DNA from: Quillaja saponaria
Lineage: Eukaryota; Streptophyta; Magnoliopsida; Fabales; Quillajaceae
Assembly (NCBI GenBank): GCA_029379385.1
Contig: CM055605.1
Location: 3,135,001-3,199,000, forward strand
Direction of reading: 5' to 3'
Length of the DNA: 64,000 nt
Below, one piece after another: positions 46,518 to 59,271 of this stretch. Both the position numbers and the translations under genes were made by a program. The notes beneath the pieces are model-generated. The model had not been told where the DNA came from. It worked only from the letters and a program-made list of their open reading frames with translations, and did no database searches. The first letter of the stretch is position 1; every line of letters starts with the position of its first letter.

Positions 46518-47499
46518 GCTAAGATTTATAACATTAGAAAGAGAGAAAAAGATACCAAATAAAATGTAAGAGATGTGAAAGCAGGAGGTATGCTTACAGT
46601 CTTCTCCATCCCAGCCTATTTACCTCCTCCTTTTCAATGTTGAGATTGTTGTAATTTTAGTTCTTCGAGTTAGTTTGGGCTGCCTTTGGTTGCTAAGTGA
46701 CAACTTTTTGTATTGAAGAAACTTGAATAAATTTTGAGCTTTATGTTGCATACTCTGATGAAAATAAGCAGTGGTATCTAGTAGTTAATCTGTGCTTTAA
46801 TTCAAGGTTTAGTTACTGCTGTCTGCTGGATCCACTTGGGTGATACGGAATCCGAGTTTAGTAACCTATTGCTTGCAAAGACTTCTTGGCAAACCTGTTT
46901 GCTCACATTCTCCTTTTCTTGAAGGCATCCAACTCTAACTGGTAAACTGTGACTATTTCATGCTCTTTGCTCACGTCCTGCTGGACCAGCGCAACCGGCC
47001 CTAGTTCGTATCTTGGGTCGCATCACCATAAATTTGGTACTGTGACTTGTGCAAGTATTACTCAAGAACCTCAACATTTCGAAATGAGCAGAAGCTAATA
47101 ACTTAAAATCAATATCACAATAGAAGAACCTTTTTAATTACTTTTCATATTTAACTTCATCTCTACCTTCTGGTTTTTCTTCCCCACAGCCCATAAGGAA
47201 AGAATAAGGGCACGACAGTAAAAATAAAATAAAAAAACAGAGAGTCTAACGGGCATGGTGAATGGTTTGTCTAAAGTTTTCCACACAGAAAAAAAAAGAA
47301 AAAAGAAATGAAAGAAAAAAAAGAAAAGAAAATCAATAAAAAAAAGACCCACGCGTCTCACGTGGACAGTTTGTGTAATTTCTGAAGTGGGCATTATTGA
47401 ACTCTTTTAAAGCAAACTCGTTAGGACTGGAAACAGTAAACAGTAAACAGAACTACAAAATAGTTGTGGTGGAAGCAGCGGCGGCAGCTAAATAAGGAA
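46518..47499. other. Spacer between the TMEM97-like tandem genes
   Basis: The 3' flank of copy 1 and promoter of copy 2. An A-rich purine stretch runs from about 47220 to 47345. No gene recognised. Confidence 0.45.
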
Positions 47500-48352
47500 A
47501 TGGGTGCATTGGTGAAGTTGATAGATGGCATATTGTTCCTCTTCTTCCTCATAACAGCAGTAGCCACACTGACGATGGACGCACAGATATGCCTGCCTCT
47601 AAACCTCTTCCCAGACTCACTGATTGAAGCCAAGAGCACGTACATCCGCGAGTACAGTGATTATCTGATGGACAAGCCCCCTCATTTTTACATTGGGCTT
47701 ATATGGCTTCAACTTCTCTTGGTTACCCCACTTTGCCTTGCCAATTTATATGGCATTGTAGCCAGGAAGGGTTGGTTTAACACCACCAGCTTGATTTGTG
47801 GTGTCTCCTTCTTCACTATTAAGGTAAATCTACTTTCAAATTTAACATCAATTGCTCTCTCCCCTGAAAATTTTCTGTAATATTTACATTTATCTTCAAT
47901 TGGTACCTTTTGAAAACCGGGTTTTCTGCATTTTCTGTGGTTTTAATTGCAAAGTTTCTTCTTTTGCTGTTTGTAGCTTGTAGTTAGAATTCAAATTGGA
48001 TAATTGGGTTTAACGTGAGTATCGGGCAATTATTAAAGGAAATTAATGGTGGACATCCTCTCTATTTAGATCTTGCCTATTTTCTTTTTCTTTTTCATGG
48101 ATGTCTTAGTGCTTTGTTGGCCTGGATAGCATGATAGGAGTTGGGATCTTCTTCTTACCTTTTGTGGGTTGATGTTAATTTCAGGTTTGTTTAGTATCAG
48201 AATTGGTTGGTTCTGGAAAGGCATCTGAGAAGCTAGTTTGGAGGTTTATTACATTCACGGGCTTAGGTGCTCTAGCAATTCTGCGTGGATTGCTTCCTGT
48301 GTCAGGCACTGTCAGCAAGGAAGCTGCTTTGAGTAGAAAGAAAAGAGCTTGA
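47500..48352 (+). CDS. TMEM97/sigma-2 receptor-like protein (EXPERA domain), copy 2
   Basis: Two exons, 47500-47823 and 48185-48352, give 163 residues. The first exon is 324 bases in both copies and the intron is in the same place and phase, so the two genes are a tandem duplicate about 1 kb apart. D27 (TMDAQICLP) and D54 (REYSDYL) are kept, as is a C-terminal KKXX (SRKKRA). Differences are spread along the whole protein, indicating an old duplication with both copies under constraint. I took ATG 47500 because it aligns with copy 1; an ATG 36 bases upstream in the same frame would add a basic, glutamine-rich extension. Intact. Confidence 0.88.
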
Positions 48353-50092
48353 CCTGCAACTTGAAGACCCAGTTTGTAATCCTCTTTAACCTGCCTTGAG
48401 ATTCTCTGATTGTAATCAGCATCCTTATGAAATTGATGGTGCTTGCTCAGTTCAAGTTTTAAGGAAGAAATTCAATAAGTAGATTAGTATAATATATTGC
48501 TTCTTGCAAACAGATACTAGAGCATATGATTTTGATCCAAAATCGTTGTCCATATCAAGCAAACAGCTTAAACATTGATATAAGCAAATAAGCAAACTGA
48601 CTTGAATATGTGGTGGTCAGTAAATCTAGGCCAAGCATTCAGTTTGGAGTCTTAATCAAAACACAAAACGAAAGCTGATTGTTCATAGATCATAAAAAAA
48701 TCATTGTCCATATCAGAAGCAATTCAATCAAACATTGATACAAGCGCCAACATACTGCTTCTACAATTCTTAGGAGATTCATAAGTAATGAGGCAGGCAA
48801 GACAATTCGTAAACCTTAAAACCTTTGTAAATTTCTGCCTCATGACATTGCTCCATTAGGCCTATTCAATGAGCTAATTATAAATTTTCAACGGTTGCAT
48901 TTGCAATGTTGGTTTGCATTACAAGCAAAAACAATGAAAGAGAAAGGTAATGCTAATGCATAGTTGTTGAACTTCTCTTTTTCACAAGGTGTTAATCTTC
49001 ACAATTTCATTTGTTCATGAGGAATGAAATTCTGTGTGTTACTGGAATTCAGCGTTTGCAGTTCATGAGGATTCACAATCCGCCTAGCCTAAACTTGGCT
49101 TGGCTATTATACAGGAATATCATTGCGTAATTGAATCAAATAAATAATTCTATTTTATTTTATATTAGGATTCCTAATCCGCAAGCCCCTTGAGTTGGGT
49201 TCAATTCTCAACCTTGGTGAATTAGCAAAGATGTAACATCATTATATTTCTTTAATCTCCTATTAACTAAATCTTCATACAGTCATACTTATTTCGTCAT
49301 TACCCTTTTTTAGTAAGGGTTTTAGTCAAGTACATTCAATTAATGGACCCAAAAAAAAATAAAAAATAAAAAGGCGTAAACCGCCAATTGTATCCGCGAA
49401 GACATTATTTAAGGTGTTAGGTATTCTTCCTTTCCTAAAAACCAAGGTTTATTCCCATTCTTCCCAGCTAACTTGGTGAATTAGCAAAGTGGTAACGGGC
49501 CTTTATTACTTTGGTCTCCTTTGTTTGCCTCTTTCCAGTGATAAATTAACTTTTCTGATACAAAGTTGTTCTATTTTGCTGAATCTTCATCCATGGCTAT
49601 AATGTTGTTCATGAATTTTCATCCATGAGCTTTTTGTTTGAGGTGCTTATTTTGTTGATTGACTAGGCTTCGTTTTTTGTTTTTCTGGGTGTTTTATGTT
49701 TTCTTGGTGTTCTGTTTGGAATGGATTCCTAATAATAATGATGCAGTCTTCAGATTTCTTGCCAAGTCAATGTTGGCTCTGAGTTGAGATGTACCTTGGA
49801 CTGTTCCAAAATCCAAACTAATTAATGAATAAATTATCTTCTTTATATTATAATTAAGTTAGGGTTTCTAGCTTAATGATCACCTTTAAAACAGATCTAG
49901 TTATGTATACATTCTATATATGGCTTTTACTTCTATGATTAATCAAAGGAATAATTTGGCTTGTCCTACAACCCTGATGTGTTTTGTAAAACAGACAGGC
50001 ATCCATATTTCTCTTATTTCTTTGCTTTGCTAAGATAGCTTGCTTATTAATTTGCAGATCATATAATTCAAATGGCATGGAATTGTAAGAAA
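48353..50092. other. Intergenic between TMEM97 copy 2 and F-box array
   Basis: No gene recognised. Two weak direct repeats are present: a TTGTCCATATCA phrase near 48547 and 48706 and GGTGAATTAGCAAAG near 49217 and 49474. An acceptor-like TTTGCAG at 50051-50057 precedes the F-box remnant and suggests its original 5' exon or intron has been lost. Confidence 0.4.
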
Positions 50093-51608
50093 ATGTCTGA
50101 AAGTGAGAGAAATATCAATGAGGACAATATTAAGAATGCAAATGATGGACATGTTGTATCTTGAAATAAATGAATCCAATATTGAAGATGTAAGTAAGCT
50201 TCTATTGACATTGAAAGCTCTGCAAGATCAGTGTACTAAGTTCAAACTTTTTAGCATTCATAGGGTTGTGCCGTGCTCGGATGTTGTAGTTACGTCTGAA
50301 ATCAACAAGGTTTTAAAGTGTAGTATCCAAGAACTTTATGTTGATTATAAGCCTGATAAAGAGACAACATTAGTGTTACCCCAGAATGAGACTCTGAAGC
50401 TATGTACCATCAATCTGGACAAAGGCTCTGTCGCCGTTGACTCTCTTGAGTTTTGTCTCTCTCGAAAGGCTTATATTGAAATCTGTTCAATTAGTCTGCA
50501 GCAGTGACTTTTGGAAACTGTTATCATCTTGCAAATTTCTTCTCGAATTATATCTCGAAGAGTTTTCTGGGATTGACACACTCAAGATTGTGGCTCCTTC
50601 CTTGAAGTCATCATATATTGCGAAGCCCAATGTTGACGAGTTTCGTTCTCTCGATATCTCAGCTAAGAAACTTGAGAAGATTTATGTAGCCTGGTATTCT
50701 GGTTTTCAGACAAATAGATTGTTCAAGCTTTCAGCCCCGTCTCAAAAATTTGATGTGGGTTGGAGATATTGTTAGACAATGTGAAATTGATAATCTTTCT
50801 TCCATACAAGAGGTCCATATTGTTCTCACTAGGATTTCTCCTTTCAAGAAGATACATGATTTAACAAGGACTACTGAGGACTCAATGTCGGATGGTATGG
50901 CTGGGATTTTAAGCAGTCTAAGCACAGTGAGGAGTCTAAATATTAATTTATGGCATATTGAGGTACTATAGCGCAAGCTTGTAGTGAGAATGTGTTCTTA
51001 ATCATTTATATATTCTAACAACATGCAAACCAAGTTAATTTATTAATTGTTGCAGGTGTTTGTTACACGAGTTCGTGAACTCAAACCATTCGAGAATATA
51101 ATCAATCTTATTGTATACGTTAGTGAGTTCGATCGTGATTACCAATTCCCTTTGATAATTTCATTTATCAATCTGCTTCCAAACTTGGAGTTTCTGTCCT
51201 TCAAATGTTGTCGCCGTCCTTTGGGTCCCAATGTAAGTCACTCTCATCCCCTCTTTGTTAAATATCAAAACTCTGCAATTTTCAAGTTTCTTACTTTTCC
51301 CACTTTTACAGTTTGCATCTATGGAATCTTTCACTTCAAATACAATTATTAAGAAATCCGAAAACCAGTCCTGGATGCATCTCAAGAAGTTGGAGATAGA
51401 GCTTACTGGAGGAGACATTGAAACAAAGCTTCTTCTGCATGTGGTTCAGCATGCAGAAGCACTACGGAGGCTGGTAGTCAAGTATACATCTTCTGACTTT
51501 GAGAGATTAAAGTTGATTTCGAATTTTTTGCAGAATCTTAAGAAGACTTCAAATCCAAATATGACTTTCACTCTTGTACCATATATTGATCAAACTCGGA
51601 TTATATAG
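50093..51608 (+). pseudogene. F-box/LRR (FBD-like) pseudogene E, plus strand, F-box deleted
   Basis: The gene keeps the family layout of a long first exon (50093-50962) and exons 51056-51232 and 51312-51608 with good splice sites. The first exon begins MSESERNINEDNIKNAND and then stops; the F-box that should follow is missing and the LRR part resumes in another frame. There are two more one-base insertions in homopolymers: TTTT at 50451-50454 before VSLERLILKSVQL, and AAAAA at 50744-50748 before MWVGDIVRQCEI. LRR-like text is clear, for example SCKFLLELYLEEFSGIDTLK and LPNLEFLSFKCC. The last exon with WMHLKKLEIELTGGDIETKL is FBD-like. It is the only member on the plus strand and the most diverged. 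Confidence 0.7.
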
Positions 51609-52417
51609 AATATCATAATGATCCATGTCTGTGCGCTTGTGATTATCAATAAATTTGGATTAATATTTGAATCGATAGCAATTATACCCTTTATTGTCAA
51701 AGTTCAATTGCAGCAAGAATTGATAAGTCCAGTTGGACCAGAAATAAGTATGCACAATAGCTGAGATTTTGAAAAAGAGATGATGGAGACTAACAAATTC
51801 GACATCGTTCATTGCCTACTTTATATTAAAACTGGGTTAAGATTTGTAAGGAACTGAGTATTATAATTTGATATCATATATACACATATTAAAGCAGAGG
51901 ACATCTCTACTTGTGCTATGAGATGGAGAGATGAAGGTAGAGAAATTGAAATTAGTATTCTTCTCGATAAACACCTTTGTATTTGAACGATACCTGTCAT
52001 GTCATGAGATCCATACTCAATTCTTAGAGTTGTATTTTAAGAAAATCCATCAGAAATGAAAAACTGCTGCAGTTAAGTAATAATCCACAACCAAATGGAA
52101 CAGATTATAAATCTTAACTGGCATAACTTTGCATATAAATAAAGCCTGAAAGAATTAAATTTTGATAACTTAATCATAATCATTACTGGATACTAACTAG
52201 TAATAAATCAAATAATGGACTAAAGAAAGTCAGAAATTTAGACTTCAAGAAAAGCAGCATTCAATTCTAGAACTCAAACAATACTCAGACTTCAGAAAAG
52301 TACATCACAAGTAGAATATCATTTAACATGACAAATTGCATTCTTAGTAACTAGAGTGACATGCTGAGGAGAATTACTGATGTTCATGAATTTAATTTGA
52401 CATGACAAGTTCAGTGT
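51609..52417. other. Spacer inside the F-box array
   Basis: Lies between pseudogene E (plus) and fragment D (minus). AT-rich, only short frames, no clear homology to the neighbouring units. Confidence 0.4.
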
Positions 52418-52690
52418 TCAAAGATTTGGGTCAAGGATTTCTAATGAATGAGGTGCAATTGCAGCAGGAATTGTTAAGTTCAGAGAAAACTTGTGAAGCC
52501 TCTCTGCAGAAATTCTGATACGACTTGAAACAATGCTCAAGTTGTATACGATCACCTCTTCAAGCGATGAGCAGGAGATATACATGCATCCAGTGCCTTT
52601 TAGATATACCCTTAACTTGAGAACTGGACACATGATACATTCAGTTTAAGTACTCTCAAGGGATTGACAACTGCAGTACTAGTCCATCTA
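52418..52690 (-). pseudogene. F-box/LRR gene fragment D
   Basis: The minus strand encodes an LRR piece, including CPVLKLRVYLKGTGC, SCSSLEEVIVYNL and RIRISAERLHKFSL, that aligns with the CPALKVLVL ... SSLEEVIIQG ... RISSEKLAKLSL part of copy A. Just upstream (about 52650-52690) is a match to the SCQSLRILKLKM segment, but the stretch between is deleted. There is no F-box, start or C-terminal exon. This is a relic of a fourth minus-strand copy. Confidence 0.65.
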
Positions 52691-53000
52691 CCAGACAAAC
52701 ATAAATTTAAGAAGGTAATAAAGAGGAAACAAAATTAATGAAGCTAAATTAAACTATATCATAATGAAGTAACTTTGTCTGTTTCATTCTTGTTCTTTCC
52801 CTCCTCAACAGGGTACAGAAAATTATGAATAGAAAGAGAGTACTTGCAAACTTATGCACTTGGATCCTGATCTATAATCACTAAAACAAAGTGTTCATGA
52901 ACAGGATGCTTTAGTAAAGATTAGGAAAGAAATCTTGTTCCCATTTGGGAAAAGTAGTAAGAGGTAGGAATAAATGTGTGCCAAACACCAATTTTCTTTC

Positions 53001-54727
53001 TCATTTTTTCTTATCTGATTCTTTTGGAAGTACAAGAACATCTGAAGAATTAGATATGCTCTCCAACGTCTGTAAAAACTTCTGTGACTGTAACATGGGA
53101 AGCACAGAACTTGAATAATAAATAATCATCATCTCTAAGCCTTTTGCTTCCTTAGATAGAATCTCGAGCAATTTAAACTCCACATCACATTCTGCAAGCT
53201 CAATCTTTACTTGTTTCAGTTTATCAAGTTTCAAGTTTGGAGATCTGTATTTATAAAACTTTTCCATCTTCTCTGACAAGGATTGATTCTGCAAGAAGAA
53301 CAAAAAGTATTAGAGCTAGATAGAGAGAAGAATGGGATGGGAATTCATCAAACAAGTGCATATGTTGATTTATATATAATGTACCTGATCGTCGTCATAA
53401 TAATCTTTTCGGGATGCATTATTCTTTATGGTTAGAGTTTCGATATTATGGGCACCCATCAAAAATTGAAGAACTGCTGCGTCCCTGTAATTAGTTGATC
53501 TTACACATTTAATGACCACATTTTGTAGATTAGGAAACTCAATGGGAACTTCATCCTCTAACCTTGCCTGAAAAATTAAATTATTCCTTAATTAGTATGA
53601 TAATCCTATAACATATCTATATGGAATCAATTAATTTACGTACCTTGAGAATACCGATATTGATTGCAAGATTTTTGACAAATCTCAGGCTTTGCAGAAG
53701 ATCAGCAACATAAGATTAGAAGGATTGAACAGTAGTATCATCTTCATCTCCATAATATGTGATTCGATGCTTTATATGTAGATTGACATCTTGTAAGGAA
53801 TTAAATGTCCCCAAATTTAAAACCCCTGACTGTTCTTCAGACCAATAGTAAGCTAGATACCGAAAAAGAAATGCTTGGAGATTAGGGGCAAAGATTTCTA
53901 TTCCCGGTACTTTACTTGAAGATGGGAACAAAAAAGAGAGCCTGGCAAGCTTCTCAGTAAAAATTCTATAATAAGTACCATCAATGCAACCTTGTATGGT
54001 AACCTCTTCAAGTGATGGGTGGTTGATATCCAATAATCTACATTCACTAATGTTTTTAAGAACTAAAACTTTGAGAGCTGGACATGTACTACTACATGTC
54101 CATATTCGAGCAGAGTCATTGGAAACTTCTGCTTCCTCTAAACACAAGACCTCAAGTGAAACAAAGGTTCCAGACGGCTCTTTGAGTTGACTGTCAGACA
54201 TTTTCAATTTTAGTATCCTCAAGGATTGACAACTGAAAACGCAACCAGGCAGCTCATAGACGTAGTCATCAATTACAGGCATGGTATTCCCAGCACCACC
54301 AAGATCTAGGACTAGCTCTTGAACACAATAACTAATTATCCAAGTAATACATTCAATAATGTTATCAATGTGACCCAACTGGGTAATTAGGTGGAGGTTT
54401 GTAAGCTAAAATTTCCTTGATTGTAACACGACTCCCTATTCTCAAAATACTTAACTAGTTTGTTAAAATATTCACAATCGAAACACCGACATACCTCTCT
54501 CTTTCTTTATTCATGAAGCAGAATTTGAACTCTATGTAGGGACTAGATATGAAGAACTCCCAACATATTTTTGATAAGCAGCCAATTTGAGCTATGTCTT
54601 GCATCTCAAGGAATGAGAAAATTTTGTGAACAATCTCTATTGGAAGATTAGAGAAGCGATCATAATCATTAGAAATTATAACAGATGTTGGATTTGCTGA
54701 TTTTTCTGAAAAACCCATTCTGATCAT
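53001..54727 (-). pseudogene. F-box/LRR pseudogene C
   Basis: Three exons in family order: 54727-53644, 53567-53385, 53288-53001. The F-box is at the N-terminus (YDRFSNLPIEIVHKIFSFL then AQIGCLSK), followed by LRR segments and an FBD-like last exon. One base is missing relative to copy A in the CTCTCTCT tract near 54494-54505, so the frame stops at about 54455. A further small deletion near 54380-54410 and a nonsense codon at 53716-53718 (GTTCAATCCTTCTAA) interrupt the rest. F-box proteins of this type are SCF substrate adaptors, but this copy could at most yield an isolated F-box peptide of about 90 residues. Splice sites are still intact, so decay is moderate. Confidence 0.75.
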
Positions 54728-56179
54728 AACCACTGAAAAAAAAAAAAAAACAAAAAAAAAAAACAAACAAAGCAGCCAGACAGAAACAATTGCAACTGAT
54801 AGAGAAACTTATATGGGTTTATACTTTACAAGGGAGTGTTAGACTTGCTTGGGCTTTAAAAGAAACCTAGTACACTTGGAATTGTTAGACTTGCTTGGGC
54901 TTTTAACCATTATTAGTTAGTCTGGCCCGTGGAACAATCTCTTTACAATAGTAATAATAATTGAACCATTGAGTATCAAATCCGAAGTCCGAACCCGAGC
55001 TCGACTTCTCAAGGACCAAACCGCTAAGAGAGAGCTGCAAGAATAATGTGTTTATAACAGGAAGTAATGCATTTTTAATATACCTTCAATGAAGGTAGAT
55101 GGAAGATGGAAGATGCAAGAAGGAATACAATTTTATTTTTTTTGGTACAAAAATTTAACAATTGGTTTTAATAGTTGTAGGATTGTAATTATTTTTATTT
55201 TATATTAATAAATATTTAATAAACATTAAATTGAATCAACTAGAAAGTTAAAATTTTAATTGACTTTGAAGGTATTTTTTTTTATAATCATTTAGCATTA
55301 ATCAAAATCTTGATGAATATCATTGCTTTGATTATTTTCTTTATTATTCTAGATTAAAATTATTCATGATTGTGTACTTGGGATTTTACAAATAATATTG
55401 TGAGATTTTGTTGTATTTTAATTTCCATGTCTAACAAGCTTTTTCTTATTTATACTATATTATATGTAAAAGAGCCTTAAAGAAAGAATTTTTTAATTTT
55501 TGATTTTATCCTTTGTACTTATTAAATTTTCAATATTGTCACACCATCTTGAAAATTAAATTTTTTATTAGATTTTATCTATTTGTTTATTGTCATTAAC
55601 ATGGAGTATTATTTTTTATTAATTATAATTTTCTTAATATGTATATCAATTGTTGATGAATATATATTTATATATTATAAACACGATTCATGCGCAATGT
55701 ATGTGTTAGGAAAGCTAGTATACTAAGATAGAAAAGAAAAAAAAAAATATGACTTTCACATGTAAGAACATAAATAAAATATTAAGAATATATGCATAAT
55801 AAAATTTTTAATTTTTTAGAAAATTCTTTATAAGACCAAATTAAAAAAACTTATATTATATAAATAGCTTAAGGTTTTTATTGGTTTTGTTTTAAAAAAT
55901 CTTAATTTAAAAATCATGTACTTAATATGAATAACATGTGACATATAAAATAATATATTTATGTATATGATACAAAATAACCTCGTTTATGAAATAATAA
56001 AGCCAATAATTGATTAGAGAAGAAGAACTATATAACTGCAACGTTTTTTCTTTTTTAGATAATATATTAATAAAGAAACTAAACAAATCCAAATTAACAA
56101 AGGCAGAACTGTTGAACCCCGAAAATGTGGAAGCTAGGGTATTGAAAGGAAGACATTAATAACCAACGTTGTACTCCTA
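54728..56179. other. Spacer inside the array
   Basis: Upstream flank of pseudogene C, then AT-rich DNA from about 55120 with no reading frame of note. Part near 54880-55020 resembles the flanks of copies A and B (an ACCCGAGC word in common). Confidence 0.4.
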
Positions 56180-57140
56180 GCTCGTAGGTGCCAGTTTTCA
56201 CACAAACTAGGAATTTTAAAAGCAAACAAACAACTATACTTGAAGAAGGAAAAATAAAATTACGAAAGCTAATTAAACCCCTACTACTTAATTATCCAGA
56301 ACACCAAATACCCTCTCTATGTTGTTTTAGAAAGGAGAAACTTGAGAGAACTGCTTTTGCTTTTACATTGTCTAAGGGAAGCCAATGCACGAACCCCTAT
56401 TCCTGATACAGTTAGGTGCGCTCTTGACATCTTCCTCATCTTGTGTAAGGCAAAATTCTCATTACCTTTGTTTCTCTAAAATTCACTTCAACTGTTTCCT
56501 CCTTTGTCAAACTGCAAAGAAAATGACAGAAGTAAAACTGAGAATTACATTGCAAACAAAACTCTAATAATAGGGTCGACTGAAAATATAAATTAGCCTT
56601 GCATACACATTTGAGGTTTGAAGCTCTGGCATGTTACCATGATAAAGAGGCCTTAATTCTCTCAAAGGTGCAGGTGATGAGATTGTTAACATTTGCAACT
56701 GATCCAAGAGAGAGCTTTGCTGTTGACATAGAATCAACCAAAATGAAACGATGATGTTCAATCCAGCACAATATCAAAACCTGAGGGAAGAAGTGCTACA
56801 TAAACAGGATCTTCACCATTTAGAACAACATTCATTGCAACATCAACAGAAGCATAAATAACAAAATTTCCCATTGAATAGGTACAGCTCTTTTGTAATA
56901 TCAACATGTTGCTCTGGCTTGAAATGGCACCCTGCACGTATTCAATTAAGATTGGTTGTAGAAGAGTGAATTAACAAATACAATAGTAAAAAGTTTGGCT
57001 AAATATGTATGGAATTGGCTTACACTTAACGTGAAGTAAAGAGACGCAATATTTGCCTGTATCGGCCATTAGCTATATGAGCCATTTCTTGAACAAATTC
57101 CACCATTAGAAAGGATGTCCTTCTGTAATTTTCAAGGATT
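56180..57140 (-). pseudogene. Truncated duplicate of the HD-ZIP IV gene 3' end
   Basis: Minus-strand sequence aligns with the last two exons and 3' flank of the HDG gene at 62.57-63.69 kb. Recognisable pieces are [37 protein letters not shown] and [14 protein letters not shown]. The frame is broken: a stop follows PSGFDIVLD, and about 100-130 bases covering the Gly/Ser-rich segment are deleted. The penultimate exon match (about 57030-57135) has a mutated Trp codon and then ends abruptly. The noncoding 3' flank is also shared (TACTTAATTATCCA at about 56284 and 62670), so the copy arose at DNA level, not from mRNA. Confidence 0.8.
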
Positions 57141-57444
57141 AATAAAGGAAAAGAATTAGACTTGTCATAAAAATATTCAAATATGTACTTACAATGCTTA
57201 TAAAAGTGTCAACTTTGCTTATTCAAATGCAAAATGAACTTCACCAAACAAAGAGAGATTAGTGTCAAATGCCCAAAAATATCATAATGTAATAACTTTA
57301 TCTGCTTCATTCTTATACTTTCCCACCTCACATGCATGCTACAGAAAAACTACAAACAGAAAGAGAGTAATTACAAACATATGAACTTGGATACCCTATA
57401 ATCACTAAAACAAAATGTTGGTGATCAGAATGCTTTAGCATAGA

Positions 57445-59271
57445 TTATAAAAAAAAAAAAAAAAAGGGTATTCCCATATGGTAAAAGTAGTAAGAGGTAG
57501 GAGTAAATATTTCTCTGTCATCTGATTTTTTAGGAAGTACAACAACATCTGATGAAGAAGATATGCTCTTCAAAGTCTGTAATATCTTCTGAGACTGTAG
57601 CACAGGGAGAATAGAACTTGAATAATAAACAGTCATCCTCTCCAAGGCTTTTGCTCGAATACATAGAAACTCCAGCATTTTAAAGTCTAAGTCGTCGCAC
57701 TCTGCAAGCTCAGTCTTTACTTGTATCAGTTTATCTTTTGATGTCTTCAGGGAAGGAATCTGCAAGAAATTAAGAGAAGAAAAAAAAAAAAAAAAAAAAG
57801 TGATAGAGGGAAAGGGATGGGATCTAATGAAACAAGTGTATATGTTGCTTTATAATGCACCTCCATCTCCATAAAATAATCTATCTCAGATTTAGTATTC
57901 TTTATGGTCAGAGTTTTGATATTCTGCAAACCCATCAAAAATGACAGAATTGCTGAGTCTCGGGAATTTGTTGATCTTCCACATTTAACGACCAAATTTT
58001 GTAGATTATGGAACTCAATGGGAACATCGTCAGCTAACAGAGCCTGAAAGATTAAATATAACAAAAATTAATGTACTTACTAGAATTGATGTATAATTAA
58101 TGGATTATAATTAAAACCCAGTTAAGAAAATGGCCTGAAATCAATTAACTAACATTTAACAAATTGAAAAGAAGGAGATCTAGTGTTTACCTTAAGAATA
58201 CCGATATTTATTTCAAGATTTCTTGCAAATCTAAGCCTTTGCAGAAGATCAGCAAAGTAAGATTTTTTGCATTCTCCATTCATTACCATCTTAAGCTTTA
58301 CATCTAGATTGACATCTTGTAAGGAAATGAATGTCCCGAAATTCAAAAGCTTTTCATGTCCTCCACACCAATCCAGTATTTGGTATGACCAAGCAAATGA
58401 TTGGACACTAGGAGCAATGATTTCTATTCCCTGAACTACGATTCTAGGTGGGAATAACAAGGAGAGCTTGACAAGCTTCTCTGTAGAAATTCTGACATTA
58501 TAAAAATTGCGACCTTGTACGATTACCTCTTCAAGTGATGAGTTGTTGATATCCAAACATTTACAATACTCTATCTTTCTAAGAACTAGCACTTTCGGAG
58601 CTGGGCCTGTAGTACATGTCCATATTCGAACACATCTATCAGAAACTCGTGCTTCCTCGAAACACAAGACCTCAAGTGAAGCAAAAACTCCAGAGGGCTC
58701 TTTGAATCGTCGACCTTCCAAATTAAGTTTAAGCACTTTCAATGATTGACAACTCAAAACACAATGAGGCAGCTCATATATTCCAACACTCCAAAAACTT
58801 CTACCATTAAACCGAGTAAGGTCGAGCTCTTGGACACCATAATGTATCAAATAACTAATCCACTCACTAATATAAGAATTATTCATGTATCCCTCCCACC
58901 CATTTTTGCATGATTGACTAACAAGGCAAAGACGAATAATTTGTGAACAAATATTGTGTTTGCGAAGATAGCGAGACCTATGTTGAAAAAACCTATATAG
59001 TTTAATACCATGTTCAGTATCAAGGCAGCGACATAAACCAGTCTCCTGCGTAATTCTTATAGCAGAATTTCAACTCTATGTAGGGACTAGATATGAAGAA
59101 CTCATTGCATCTTTTGGATAAGCAGCCAATTCAAGCTATGTCTTCCATCTCAAGGAAGGAGAAGATGCCATGAACAATCTCTATTCGAAGATTAGAGAAG
59201 CGATCATCATCACTAGCAATTATAGCAGACGTTGGTTTTTCTGACTCGAGAGGAAAACTTACTGCCGCCAT
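57445..59271 (-). pseudogene. F-box/LRR pseudogene B
   Basis: Three-exon layout as in C: 59271-58191, 58043-57861, 57759-57445. ATG at 59271 begins MAAVSFPLESEKPTSAII. The F-box is cut by TGA at 59133-59131, where copies A and C read Arg or Gln in MQDIA(R/Q)IGCLSK, and the frame shifts again just downstream (near 58990-59060). From about 58886 a long clean frame resumes with LRR text such as SCQSLKVLKLNLEGRRFKEP and the C-terminal exons are open. A shorter protein starting near 58886 would lack the F-box and so could not enter an SCF complex in the usual way. The donor GTAAAC after exon 1 is intact. Confidence 0.75.

Noticed and set aside
50437..50971. Interpretation of the E frame changes as short introns
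   Set aside because: The two frame changes are single-base excesses at homopolymers with continuous LRR text on both sides, and there is no room for an intron.
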